DNA of 64,000 nt from assembly GCA_022747635.1 (NCBI GenBank), contig JAKTNV010000115.1, positions 62,001-126,000 on the forward strand, in the 5' to 3' direction. Source of the DNA: Hetaerina americana (taxonomy: Eukaryota; Arthropoda; Insecta; Odonata; Calopterygidae). Shown piece after piece: positions 12,971 through 26,500 of this stretch. The notes beneath the pieces are model-generated. The model was not told where the DNA came from, did not search any database, and was given only the letters and a program-made list of their open reading frames with translations. Every line of letters begins with the position of its first letter. Within the stretch, counting starts at the first letter, position 1. A program made the translations under genes and the position numbers.

Positions 12971-13167
12971 GACAATATTAAATATTATATAAACGATATA
13001 TATAAAATTATATAAATAATGCTCTTAATATAAGAACAAGAAATATTCTTCCAAGGGTGGGAGCATGGCCTCCTGTAAGTCCCCATGGCTTCACCCCTGC
13101 CTTGAATGTGCGTTCGATCGAAGGCAGTCGAGGGATGTAAGCACGTTACCGACGGGGAGCTACTCAC

Positions 13168-13351
13168 CGAGGAACGGTGGGTAGGACACGTTGTCCGTGG
13201 AGACCATATGGAAGTCAAACGGGATGAAGAGCTTTCGGTCGAGCTTGGGATCCGCCAGCGCGGGGTCCATCCTCTTGAGTGCCCGTACCTCTGTCACGCA
13301 GAGCACATCGGAGTTATCGCCGCACACCTCATCCACGGAGTTCAGGAGCAC
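13168..13351 (-). CDS. MCO gene, end of domain 2 / linker exon (last exon seen)
   Basis: This 184-nt exon lies between CCGTCAACAG and CTCG|GTGAGT. It encodes VLLNSVDEVCG, CVTEVRALKRMDPAL and KLFIPFDFHMVSTDN. The LKRMDP-like and KLFIPFDF-like segments match the stretch of laccases just after domain 2. It ends in phase 1, so at least one more exon must follow. I found no exon with domain 3 motifs between here and position 1. Confidence 0.82.
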
Positions 13352-16300
13352 CTGTTGACGGAGGGGGAGGAAGGTGAAATTCGGAAACGCTGGCAAAGAT
13401 ATAGGAATTAACGAAAAAAAATCTGGAGTCAATTATCCCGAGGAAAATACCACATTAAAAATATTGCGTTCGCTTAAGTACATTGTTATTTTAGTCTGTC
13501 ATATCCGTAAAAAAAATATTCGATTTGATTGGAAGTTATTACGGAAAAGATCTCCCAATTGATAGAAATTATTACAGATGTATTATTAATCGGTAATTTT
13601 ATTTCAATTAATTTTTCTCCGCATTTATATTTGTACATCAGTTCTACTTTTGTTTATTCTCTTATTTTTCATGCATTCATTTGTTCTTATTTATTTATTT
13701 TTAAATTTAGTAAATTATAACATTAGAATTATCCTTTCGTGTGTAGGTGCTTTCCTGGAGTGGTTTTTTCGTCAAGGATAAAAGCCTTATTCCTCACATT
13801 TTTCCCACAATTTGTATATCTTTCTACATTCTTTATATTCATGCATATTCATTACAAATCGATCGTCATTATCTAGTTCTTTTAATTCTATTTAGCTCTC
13901 AAATACAATTACATTTTCATAGAATATATTTGAGGATGGGTTAGATGGAAGAAGGGACTACCACAGTCTCAATATCGTCCGAAGGAAGCCAATTATTATT
14001 GTTATTATACGAGGGTCATCCGGAAAGTAGTACCCGTTCGTGAAATAAAGACACAAAAGTAAATATTAACAAACATAAAAAATTTTATTTGAAAGAGGAT
14101 ACTTTAAACTACTTCTCAACATAATCTCCAAGCAAATTAAGGCATTTGTCATAACGTGTGACAAGTTTCTGTATTCCTGCTGCATAGTCCTTCGCCGCCA
14201 GCTCATTGAGATACGCGAGGGACCCATCTTGCACAAATTTTTGCATAATGCAGATGGTGTTTAACAATTTCATGAACAATTGTTCGAGAAACATTGGGAA
14301 AATACTCACAGATGTCATCAATTGTGACGCGCCGATCGTTCCTCACGAATTCGTCAACTGAGCTCACCAGTTGGTCTGTAATGACAGACGGTCTCCCCGA
14401 ACGCTCATCGTCGTGTGTGTTCCCCCTCCCCATGTTGAAGTTGCGACACCACCGCCGAACAGACGACTCGTCCATTACATTGTCTCCATACACCTCCTTT
14501 AATTGGCGATGAATATCACATGGGCGAACGTTTCTTGCATTGAGGAATTTAATCACTGCCCTCACTTCACAACTGGCGGCGTTCTCAATTTTTTTAAACA
14601 TTGTAAACAATCACAGAAACAACACAGGCAATGCTAGCGTCACGCAACTTGGCTCAGAGAAGGCAGACAAGCCACTGAAGCTATCTGACCTAGTCCAGCG
14701 GCTACTCGCGTCGTCAGCACTTCATGCGGCACGAACGGGTACTACTTTCCGGATGACCCTCGTAATTTGGTGGGGGTAGGAAAATCAGAAGATCGTTGAA
14801 GGATGGCAAGAGACCCAGCGTTGGTAATAGCCTACTCGAAACGACGGGCGCCAAGGGGTGCAAAGCCTAACGACCCATTCGACGGACGACGTTCTCCACA
14901 TGGCATCCCAGTACGGATCGGGATACCTCTGAAAAAATATTGCCACTGCCGGGATTCGAACCCGAGCCATCATAGAGAAAATACAGTAAACAGCAATTGC
15001 GAGACCTTAAACTGTTTTCCCCACCAGTGAAAATCAATTTTTTTGTTGCAGTTTTACACTAATTAGTGTACAAATGTAAACTTTAAAAGAACTCGTATGA
15101 GATAATTATTAATATCCAGGGGCCTAAGAACAACTGGGATCTGTTAAAGTTATTTTTTCAAATTTGTAATCAGTTACAAGTGTCACTAGAATATTTTTTA
15201 AATGAACGGAATGCAGTTATTAGTAGGTTAAAGTCGCTATTGATAATCTTTGAAAACCTGGCCTTGGTACTGCGTTCAATGTGAAGAGTTTGCTGAGGTG
15301 TTATTATAAATAAAAATATTGTTGTGGCAAAGGTTGCATTTAAGCACCATGAATATTGATAACTGATACATTGAGATACATTCAACATATAAAAGTATTA
15401 CTTCCTTCGATTAACAGGTAATGATACTTAGTTCTAGGGCACCATCTAAGGTGTGGTCAACAAAATGAAGAGTAGATAAAACACTTAGAACAAGGCAATC
15501 TTCCATGAGATTTACTCTCTGATGACCTTGATTTGCAACGGCTTCCTTTCTGTGAAACCGCGTTATGGCCGCGAGAATGCGCACGACGACCTCCAAGGAG
15601 TCATTCTTTCCTCATCTCGACTGACCTCCGCGGCGAAGTCCCTCCTGTCTGGCCGGGGCGTGGTTTGCGGGTGATGGCGTGGGTTCGTCTTGTGCGGTGC
15701 CGTCTCCGGGAAGGCGTAGTTGATCCTCGGCTTGATGTCCAGCGAAACGTAGCGGACGACGGCCTTCTGAGTCAGACTGCGGCAGTCCGCGGGCAGCTCC
15801 TTTCCGCCCTCGCCCTTGTCGGCCGCCACTCGCATCCAGTAATCCCCTACGGGCTGGTCCGCGGACAAGATGAAGTCCGCTCTCTCACCTGCGGTTGAAG
15901 GTCGAAGCGAAGGGCTTATTATTTTTCCTCGCAACGTTGAGGAGAACGTTAAGAAGGTGAGGAGTCTTAACCGTGTTTGCTTGTTTCATATTTTAGGATG
16001 ACAAAATGATTATGATCCTCCCAAGAAGATCGCACCCTAAAGCAAGCACATGCAGTCTGAATTTATTTTATTTTATCTTGAAGAGGCAAAGGTTAAAAGA
16101 CATCCCAACGTTTTATTCAACCGGAAAAACTTACCTACATTGGTTTGGAGATCCCTCTTTACCTTCTTTCATAAAGGCGAACAAAACAGATTAAAGAGTT
16201 ATTTATACCAGCAAGTAAGAGCGAATGCTCTTCCATGCATTAATACAAGGCTTGATTCAGTTCAGAGTTCAGGGATAAAGGGTCGAATTAGTTCGGTGGC

Positions 16301-19300
16301 TAGTGTACTTGCTTCCCACCACGAGGATCCAGGTTTGAATTCCGGCGGTGACAGGATTCATTGACATTCCGAACCCAACTTGAGGTGCATTTTGGAGAAA
16401 ACTTCGTCCGGAGCGTCCTTCGGATGAGACGTTAAATTGTGGACCCTTTGTACTCTTTCCTTAAGAATGGGAAAAAGCCGGGTTTTTTTTCTCCACCCTT
16501 CCTCCATTTCCTGAAAGTTTTACCCATACTAAACCACCTATATCTAATGGGGAAAATGACCTCCATCGTACGTCGCCTCCCCATAGAGGTATCTATAACT
16601 ACAATACATGGGTAATTAGATACAGGTGAGTATAATGTAAGTATATTCTCGATTCATTCTCCTTTTTTATATTCTCTATTCCTTATAAACTGAAAAATAT
16701 AAAGGCTGAATGGCTACTAGGCATTTTATTTTTATAGCATACTGATTTAGTTTTGTTTTCATAGAAATTATTTTCACGTGATTCTTACACTAATGATTTT
16801 ACTGTCAAACGAATAGTATACTCTCTCCATATCTCATCTGCATTGTTTTATATAGTTTACGTATAACTTTACTTTGTTTATTGTTATGCAGCGTATTTAC
16901 GGGAATCCTACCACATTAAGGAGGACTCTTAAATCTATGTAGAAATAAACAAGCACGTGGGTAATCGTAAATACGAGTATCGTAAGTACGCTTTTCACAA
17001 GAATATGAAATCTTTGGCAAGATGCGGTTTCATTTTCGCTTTCGTTTTGCAATTAGACGTAAACTTTTAGCAGAAGGTAATGCAAGCTTGTTTAACCCAC
17101 AGCGTATTCATTTATTTATTATCTCATGGAAATAGATATCCAACGAGTTATTTGATTCTAACATGATTTTTCTCAAAAATAGACGTCTGAGTCATTATAG
17201 ATAAAGTGAAAACTATCGTTGACGGAAACGCGGTTTTCGACCGGTGATGGTAGATAAAACTAACAAATTTTTTGCAATTTCTCGGGTCGTTTCTCGTTAC
17301 ACATCTGACCACGCAGAGCGACACATGATTTGAAATCGAAACTTAGTTAAAATGCGCGAGTTCCGAAGGGAATTCATGCTCAGATAAAGCGATTTTAATA
17401 AGGTTAATGTTGTTGCTTTGCAGAAGATCGCGATGACGGTATTGATTGTGATTCCGACAAACACGAAGACCAAGTGAACAGGAGTTTCAGAAATAACTTT
17501 GCAGCTTCCACATAAAAATGTGGAAGCTGCAAAGGCGTGGAGTGTAGAGCAGCTAGGCTGGGAATCACTCACGGAGTGAAGTTTAAATTACAGATTTAAT
17601 CTCTTGCATTAACTGGAAGGATGTCTCTTTAGCAGTTATGTTGAAAATGTATTATTGCCCCATAATACTACGGTAGGAGAGATCATGTATATAAGATTAG
17701 AAGGATTAAGTGTAGAACAGATAGATTTAAGATGTCATTTTTACCGCGAACGATAACGGATCTGAATAACGTTGCCTGACCGCGCTAGGGGGAAAAATAT
17801 TCGAGTAAAAATTAGTCTGGTGTATATTCACCCCCTGCTATACACCCTAGCGGTGGCTCGTAGGGTACTAAATAGAACTAAAACCGCAGGTTGTCGCAGG
17901 AGTTGAAAGGACATAAACCTTTATCATGCAATCCAAGCGAATATGATGTGTTGTGATTCAGGATTAAAGATTATAATTAGGTTTTTTGAGAATTACTGCT
18001 TTATTTTTCAAACTTGTTCCCGTTGTAATCGCAATTATCACGAAGGAAGAAAGAGAGTCTAAATGAGTGAGTGCTGCATTCCAGTATTGAGAGACTACTA
18101 TATTAGGTTTTCAAGGGACTCTGTCACAATTAATTCCTTATCGTAACTATTTTAGTCGAATCTAGCACATTTTCTTAAAAATGTATTGTCATTGACGCTT
18201 TATTGGGTTCCAAATTTTGTCATATTGCAAAAGTTGCCAAAAAATGCAAAAGATTAGAAAATTAATTATTTCTCACTACACTCTCCGGTTGTTCAGATAA
18301 TTATGTTTCCTCAAGGTGGGACTGCAATATCATTAAAATATGTGCAATCCCTGTTAGGACTGAGGTAGGAGTGGCAGTACTTGAGCAGAGCCGAGTTATT
18401 TAATCTGATCCGAACTCTTTTAATACGCATATTATTGTTTCCCACATATTCTTCTTCATAGTGCCAAAAATAGTCAATACCTTCTGATCCACAACCCTTA
18501 CACCAATATGAAATTCCTTATAAATGGTTTAACAGTAAGCCACAATCAACCGATGTTTATATTCCCCTCTTTATAGTGCAATGCTGTGTAATTGAAGGAT
18601 AATCCAATATTATTTTACAACGTGTGAAATTTCCACACTGCTGATGATATGCAGAAGTAATGTATAAGCTAGAATGAATGAAAGTTTTAGACAAGGACGA
18701 AACCTCTGCCCATCGCTCAGCTTTTGACTGGAAGAGGCGATGAAGTAAGTAGAAAGAGTGAGAACCAAAAGGATAGAGGCGACGTGGTACGAAATCAACA
18801 ACCTCCGTGTCTACGATGGCATCTAACTTATAGAATAGAATCGAGTAGACACGAAGAAATCCTTGAACTCAAATTGAATCAAGTATGCACTTCAAGGATA
18901 TTACATGCAAATCGAAAGGAAGACAGATCGACCTCCATATATCGCAAAATGACTTAGAGCTGAGAAAGCATTAAGGGCGAAGAGGACAATATCATGCTCA
19001 AGGAAGCAACGGTTTCAAACAAGCAATCAGGACGAGAAAATATATTTGCAGAATCACCTATCATTGGAAGATCAGAACAGAGAAGAACTTAATCCTGCTA
19101 AAAGCAATGCTGTTTTCCATGGCTCCAATGTAGAGATAAGATGAGAATAATGAATCCATACGGAGGTTAAGAAAAGGGAGAGGCCACTACGGAGAACTCA
19201 AGGAAGAAAAAGAACCAGATATACAAGCTGTATTAGATACGCATTGAAGCATTATGAACTTGTTAATGGCAGAATAACGAAACCATATTAATCAACCCAA

Positions 19301-20484
19301 GGCTGGCTTTACGGGTAACCGTAGACCTCACCTATACCGCCACTCCGGGCAGAAGCCCAGCACTTTACCGACTGTTCGACCAGTGTTTCTCCCTAACCAT
19401 CCCGATTAGGCCACCAATAGAGAGGTGAGAACTCGCGAATCCGCGTGCATATTAGCATTGCGATATTTTGACATTCCCTGGTAGAACCGTCACCATTAGA
19501 TCCTTACCGCTTTCCTCCCCCCAGTCCCAGCAGTATAACTTATGCGAAGGTCTCACGGTTGTGAATAATAATATACATCAAGATAGCACTAGCAAAAAAA
19601 AACACAGAAACACACAAAAAAGAAAAGAAACTCAAACTTTTCTCAATTTTTGGTGGTCAAACCACCTTTCTCAAGGGAGAGAAGGAAGGAACTGAGGAGA
19701 AGGTTTTAACAGAAATGGCCGAAGATACTGGATTGAAGGGGAAGGTAGGGAAAGGTTTGCGAGGGGGAGAGTTGGGAGGAGAATTTTCAGAAGTGTGGGA
19801 ATAATATGGAGGGTTTTAGAAGCGGAGGGGGGATGAAAATCTGAAGATTGGGGTAATTAATGTCTAATATACAGCAAACAACATACAGAAAACCTGGTTC
19901 ATCCCAGGAAATAAGGAACCAGACAAACGCCTGTTCTAATGTTTTGAGTGGAGGGTCAGAGAATGGGAGGGATGCTAAAATGGAGACACTATAGCATTTA
20001 TCAAAGGCAGTTTAATGTTCGGAGGCGTGCTTTGGAATTGGGAGCACCCCAATCAGGGAAGAATGCATGCATCAAGCATAGTAGTTATTGGCTCTAATAT
20101 TTAGGGGTGTGGTACAATGTCCAAAATAAAAGTTAGGGTATAGGCACTTCAGAAGGTAAACTACATTTCTGGAAGTAAATAAAGAGTAGGGAATTGGTGA
20201 GAGAGACTTAAAAACCGGGTGGGAGAGGGATGGGGTTCGTATTTTGAAAATAGGACATGTGTTGCATCTAGGTTTATTGCATGACATGGGAGTGGCTTTG
20301 GGACGGGGTGGGGATTTAAGGAGTGGATTGGTTGATTTGAGGACATCTGATAAGTTTGCGGGGTGTTTGAAAGTAACGGAGGGACATTTGGGAAAAAAGT
20401 TGGTGGTGGAGTTATGGTTTTTGAGGATAGGGTAGAGGTTTTTTTAGGATTGATCTCAGAGACTGTAGGCCAGGGATATATATA

Positions 20485-20537
<53 letters not shown>

Positions 20538-23500
20538 CCATAAACAACCAGAAGGTCGTTTTAGTAGGACGATTAGTCTACGCGAGGAAGATCGACTGAG
20601 TAAATACTACTCCGTCCAGCGCGAATATTTCAGCGGCGTGAATTGATTCCACTCACCTGGTGACAAAATGAAAGACTTGACCTCGGAGGGCATGGTGGGA
20701 TTCCCGTCCAGCGTTATGATGGAGAGGGTGTGTCCGTCGATGGAGAGTCTGACGGGGCACCCGGCGACGCCCCCAGCGTGGGCCACCCTGAACCTGTGGC
20801 GGAGTCCGGTGCGGACCTTGAAGGAGGCGACGGGGGTAGGGGGCGGCAGGGACCCCTCACCCCCAGCACTGCTACCCTCCACCTCATTTTCCAGGTCCAA
20901 CTGCAACGGTATATAACCCAACAGTGCCTTAAAGCTACTTTTACGTCTCTCAAGTTTCCTGAAAAAATTACACTTTTAATCGAAATAGAATCCTCAGAGA
21001 AGGAGTCAGGGTTAGGCGCAGGCAGATAAGAAGATTAACCGTATATTTTGAAAACCATTTCTCCCAATAACAATAGATGGGGGATCAAAATGATCGCTAA
21101 CAAAGACGATCAGAAAACAACCAAGTAGCCAGTTTTGTGAAAATTATTACGTCTAACTCTTATTCCATTGCATCTCATACTAACAGCTCATATAGAATGA
21201 ATAAGGCTAGTTAACGTTACGGTGGAGCACCGTGCGATATTTTATGAGCTCTGTCATCTTAAACTGCTACCATTCCCTCATATTCGCCTCTTTTTTCGTC
21301 CTCACAGCTTCTTCCATTTCACAGGCACCACCTCCCGACTACATCCCTTCCACCTACTCACACTTGAAGTCCGTTCAATCCTCCCAAACTCCCTCAAGCA
21401 TCATTCACACTTACAGTTTTCAGATATTTGCTCCATTCAACCTGATTCACGCACCACATTCATTTCAAGTAGATAAAATAAGGAAGCGCAAAATATTACG
21501 ACTCAAAAAATTGGTAGACTGATTTCGATGCTTTCACCTTTATCATAATTTTCATGACCAGAAATGATAGCTTAAGAGAGCTTCGCTGTGAATGAAAAAT
21601 GTTCCGTATTATGGATTTCGTTTTAAAGAGTATTAGAGTACATTAAGTCTTGGATAATTTGTTGGCATTGTCAATTGTGTACTGAAACTACACAAGTTAA
21701 TTATGTAATTAAACCATTGCAATTAAGAGAGAATTTAATGTAAAAGTGATAAAAAGTTGTATATTTCTACTTACTATTCCAAAAACTTAAAGAAAAAATG
21801 TTGCTCCTCCTGTAATTTTTCTTATCCTTCGTAAATTATGGACTTGAATTTAATCAAAGTAGTCCACTGGCTAAAGTTGGATTTTGATGACTATTAAATA
21901 AGCAATGCTACTCTCATAAATTCTTCCTAGCACTACTCTCAATAAACATTCTAAAACCATTCTTCACCTCTGCACACTCCTCAACTCCGTTCATTATGTT
22001 CAAGATGCCTCTTCTATTTCCCCCCTCCCCACCTCACTTACCCAACATTCCCCCCCTCTGTATATTGCAGTCTTCGACGTTCCGATTCTCCAAATAGATG
22101 CCGTAATGCAGGGCCGGATGACGTAAAAGCCATCATTATTTGAGATAGAAGCCAAACACGAAAACTAAGCTCAAAGTAGATACGTATCGACCCTATGGAA
22201 AGCCAATAATCGTTACTTGACAAAAAATAGAACCTCGACTGTATAGCCAATCAAGCCGCTGGGACAAAAGAAAGAAATTAGTCTCAATTAATGAAAATAT
22301 TAATCGATAAAAATAATGTTTGACGTAGGAGTGCACCATGAAACTGCAGAGTTTGCTTCTGGTTTGCAGAGGAATGATGAAAATCGCACACGCTATAGAT
22401 AGTTCAGATTATGAGGGCAAAATATGTGAAATTATTCCCGAACTTATAAATACTGGTTGTTCCCTCCCACCATTCGCGATCACAGCAAACTTACGGATTA
22501 ACACGCCAATATTTTTTTGTGGACATGTTGTTGCGCCTGTTCTTATATTTTATCACTTTTACAAATACTTTGTGTGATACATTTATGAATCGCAATTTTA
22601 TAATTAAAGGCTCGTGTTCTCACACTCCACAATCCCGCGTAAGCACAAGGCGACTCCTAGCTTTCAATCCCGGGGAAATATCATTTCCCATCCTCTTTCT
22701 CTTGCTGGCTTTTTTACCCTTGGGCTTGACTTCGAGGAAGTTTTAGTAAAATAAAAATTCCTTAGTTAAAGGAATAATATGCGTGATTTGCAAAAATGCT
22801 TCCCCGAGTGTGAATGTTTTTTTACCATTAAAATGATATCTTCAGGAGCATAACTGTACTTATCGTAAACAGTATATAATATTTTATTATGCATTAATTT
22901 GTGACAGAAGTAGCCGCAATTACAGCTATACATAGAGAAGCGATTCTTGGGAGCAAACTACGCATGAGTGTCCCCTCCCCAGTGGTTGCTAATTTGACCT
23001 CTTTTGTACTCTAGCCTTGGAACCTTATTGGCATCTGTCAACCCCTGCGTCACTTTCTTTACGATACGTAATTACGTCGTACCAATAAATAAAAATTATC
23101 GTACTTAATAAAAAAGATATAGCATCTTTTATGTGGCCGCTAAGGTCGGTTGCTAGGTAGCGAGTCATTCTACAATCGGGAAAGAAATCTTCCGACAATT
23201 CAATCAAATTTCGTCACTCGAAGAGTGAGTATTGGCTTTGTAAGAATACAATGATCGTTAATTAACAAAAAAAATCGCTTCGAGTTTCAAAAAAATTGTT
23301 TCGCATAAAATATATCTGCCTATACAAGTTTTTGAAAGAGTGCCAAAAGCTAATTAAAATGGTCTAGTGTGGTAAAGCGAAAAAAAATATTTCCTTTGAT
23401 ATCTACGGGGCGTGCTGTGGTATTAAACATCTCCACGGGAAACAATCCCGATAGTTATGTAAGTTCTATTAATAGCTAGTAATTAGTTACAAACAATAGG

Positions 23501-26500
23501 GTCCACTCTGATGTGGTTATCGAATTAGATCTTTTTATATTCATGAGGAACCAACTTAATTTTTACCTATTCTCCTCCAGAGAAGTGAACTCAAACCAGA
23601 AACTTAAAGAGCCTCAGTGCCAAATATCCCGCGGTGAAAAGCTCACTGCAGCACAAAAAATGACTAAATTTTTAAAAAATACCGGAGAAGCTTGAGGTAA
23701 ATCACTTTGTAACCTACTTACAACCAAATTTGATGATCTGATAGATTTTCATGACATAGAGTAGTAATGTAAAATTAAAAATATGATCAATTGTTATACA
23801 GACATAAAGTAACGAAATACGGACCGTGATACAGTGATTGATTCAAGTACTTTGTTGCGGATGTCTTCGCCATGATCTGCTTTTCATTGAAATTGACTTA
23901 GGATATTGGTTTAAACAACATCAAGTAAAATGAAGGTTTATGCTTGCTAATGCTAATTTACGCTGGCTGTATTTTTCCCTAGAGTACCGAAGTATTTCAG
24001 GGAATTGTACGCAATTACTGAAATGAAAAGTAACCGGCAGAAATATGGAGAAACAAAGAGGTCAACTTTTATAAAACATGGTGATTACTAAATAAATCTA
24101 ACCCCTACCTTGAGCCTGAATATTTAAAAGGAACACACTTTAGTTCATTTTCTAAGAAATTATTTCACAAATTATAGTCTGTAATATAGTGGGTATTCCA
24201 AGGCTTCCCTTATTTCTGAATTCAAATGCCTGAATCCTTTGGATTCCCGTTTAATTTCAGATACATGATGAAACACTCATGCAAGACTTCATGGGGACCC
24301 CTTTAACGGGATCACCCTCCCATTTAAGTTGAAGCCTTAATTCGACTTTCGACTACGAGTGCCAAGTACTTCCCATGGATGCAAAGAGGTGGTCCGCCAA
24401 AAAGCGAGAAATTTCTACGAGGGACCGAGGTGACCCGAGCTGAGTTTGTGCTTATTTTAAATTCAGATTCAGAGGAGAAACTTTCCAAGAGTTTTCGCGA
24501 ATCGATTCAAAACAGCTTGGAATATGGGACAAACCCCGCATGCCAACGAGGATGAAAAAAAAATAGATTTTGGTCCACGTGTTTGGAATTTGATTGATAG
24601 CTTGCGCAAAATATGCTTAATTGATTGGTAAATCTTGATGCAAATAGTCAGCTGCAGATTTACACGCAGATAAGAGTCAAGTGTCTATTTTTTGCACTTA
24701 GAAGTTTCCATTTAGTTTTTGCTCAAGGATACACGTAAAATTTATTCGAAAATTGCAGCAAAATGTGTTGAGGGTTCGTAAGGATTAAAGAACGATCGCC
24801 TTTACTTTAGGAGACAAATATGGGAACTAGTCTCTAGTAGTAGGCATCTAGGAAGACCAGAAAATTCTGTCGTCGAAAACTTTTTAAAAGTTTAAATAAA
24901 AAAATAGATTGTTATTTTGTTGCCATTTCTTTCTAAGAAAAGTAAATTCAAATTAGCAGCTTCAAACTACGCCAACAAAAGATCCTACTGCGGGAAAAAC
25001 TCTCTGCAGTGCGTGGGATAAGTTAAAAGTTTAAAAAAATATACATACCCGTTAACTTTGAGGAAAAAAGAAAACTAGACAGTGGGCCAACTCTAAAGAT
25101 CAGAGTTTGTACGGCTCGAAGTTGGGTGGTGGAAAGCATAAAAGCAATTTCGAAAGTTATCTAGGTGACCTTGAAAATAAAAATAACTGACCCCATCTCC
25201 CGCAGCATCCAGCCAGCAGGTTCCCACGGCAACCCGCAATTGCGCGTCATCCCGCGACCTTGACCTCAGCGGTGGAATCGCTATGAAGATTTCACTTCCG
25301 GATTTTACTTTGACAACTTCGGCCCGACATGCTCGTGTTTCCCCCGTGCACTGAGTGGATATTCCGCGCTAACAATTATCAAGGGTGAATGCAATTCTGC
25401 AGGGGGCCCAACTGGAAATTCCGTTCTTCTGCCAATCCTCTGCAGATAAACAATGGATATTACTCGGAGCCCTAAACGTAATTTCGGAATTCACGCCATC
25501 AAATTCTCATTTAAGTTCCAAAAGTGTCATTCGAACGAGACAAAATAAATTTAAATATTTTTTTTTCAATTTTTCAACTTCAAAGTTCCTTAAAGTTTTC
25601 AAAGATAGGACTCCGAGTAAAAACCCAAATTATTTAATAACCGTCCCTAAATCCCTGTCTCTACACTTCCTTCTGTCCATCCCCCGTCTGCCTGAAATGC
25701 AATTGTTTCCTCATCCACCCTCGCTTCGTTGGCACGCTATTCTCTGTCATTTCCTTCAGCGTAGTCTCGCTTCGAATTACCTCTGCTAATAGCCTATTGC
25801 ACCAAAGTGTAGGGATGATTAGAATTTAGAGTTCATAATTAAATTCCAAATTGATGTTTGAATCCTCTTTTAGAAATTCAAATTTCTGAGGCAAAAAACT
25901 CGACGTAAGGATTTATTTTCTTGCATTTATCTCATGCGTGTAAGCAGTGAAGACCTATTTCTGAAACCTACAAATTTCAGCTATTAATCGAGAGAATCTA
26001 TTTTAAAAATATCATTTTAATATAACACGCTTTGACTTTGGTCTCTTGTTCCAAAATTGCATCTTCCATGTTCTACGGTATTAAAAAAATAAGTTTGCCT
26101 CTGGTCTGCAGTACTCCTAACCACATATTTTTGGCTGTGCATCAAATATTATATTTTCTGACGTAAATCTTTAAATATGACGAGATAGTCACTGAAAGCC
26201 ATGAGGAACTATAGCAAAAAAAAGGCAATTTGCACCAACCTATGGTAAGTTTATTTCTTTCGCTTTTCCCAACAGTTTTTAACCTAGTTGTTGTAATTTA
26301 TAAAACGGAGCATTTTCGGTCGTTGATAACTATTTCCGACGTTATCGCTGTCATTCAATAAAAATCACAAAATAAATTTGCAATATATTACTTAAAAATT
26401 AGATGCTCAGATAAATGAATGAAGTAATATACACAGCATGCAGCTTATTTAATTAAATTTTTGTAGATTTCCAGGGCCAAAGCTCCGTGGGAGGAGGAGA

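Noticed and set aside
13106..13411. 101-codon plus-strand ORF
   Set aside because: Antisense shadow of the oxidase exon at 13168-13351.
15533..15898. 121-codon plus-strand ORF
   Set aside because: Antisense shadow of the GC-rich oxidase exon at 15626-15888, which matches the laccase family on the minus strand.
19310..19450. Possible tRNA-like or SINE sequence on the minus strand
   Set aside because: The box-like words are weak and there is no second copy to support it.
25385..25789. 134-codon plus-strand ORF, one of the longest in the window
   Set aside because: Biased Phe/Ser/Lys composition from AT-rich DNA, no domain, no codon signature, no splice context.
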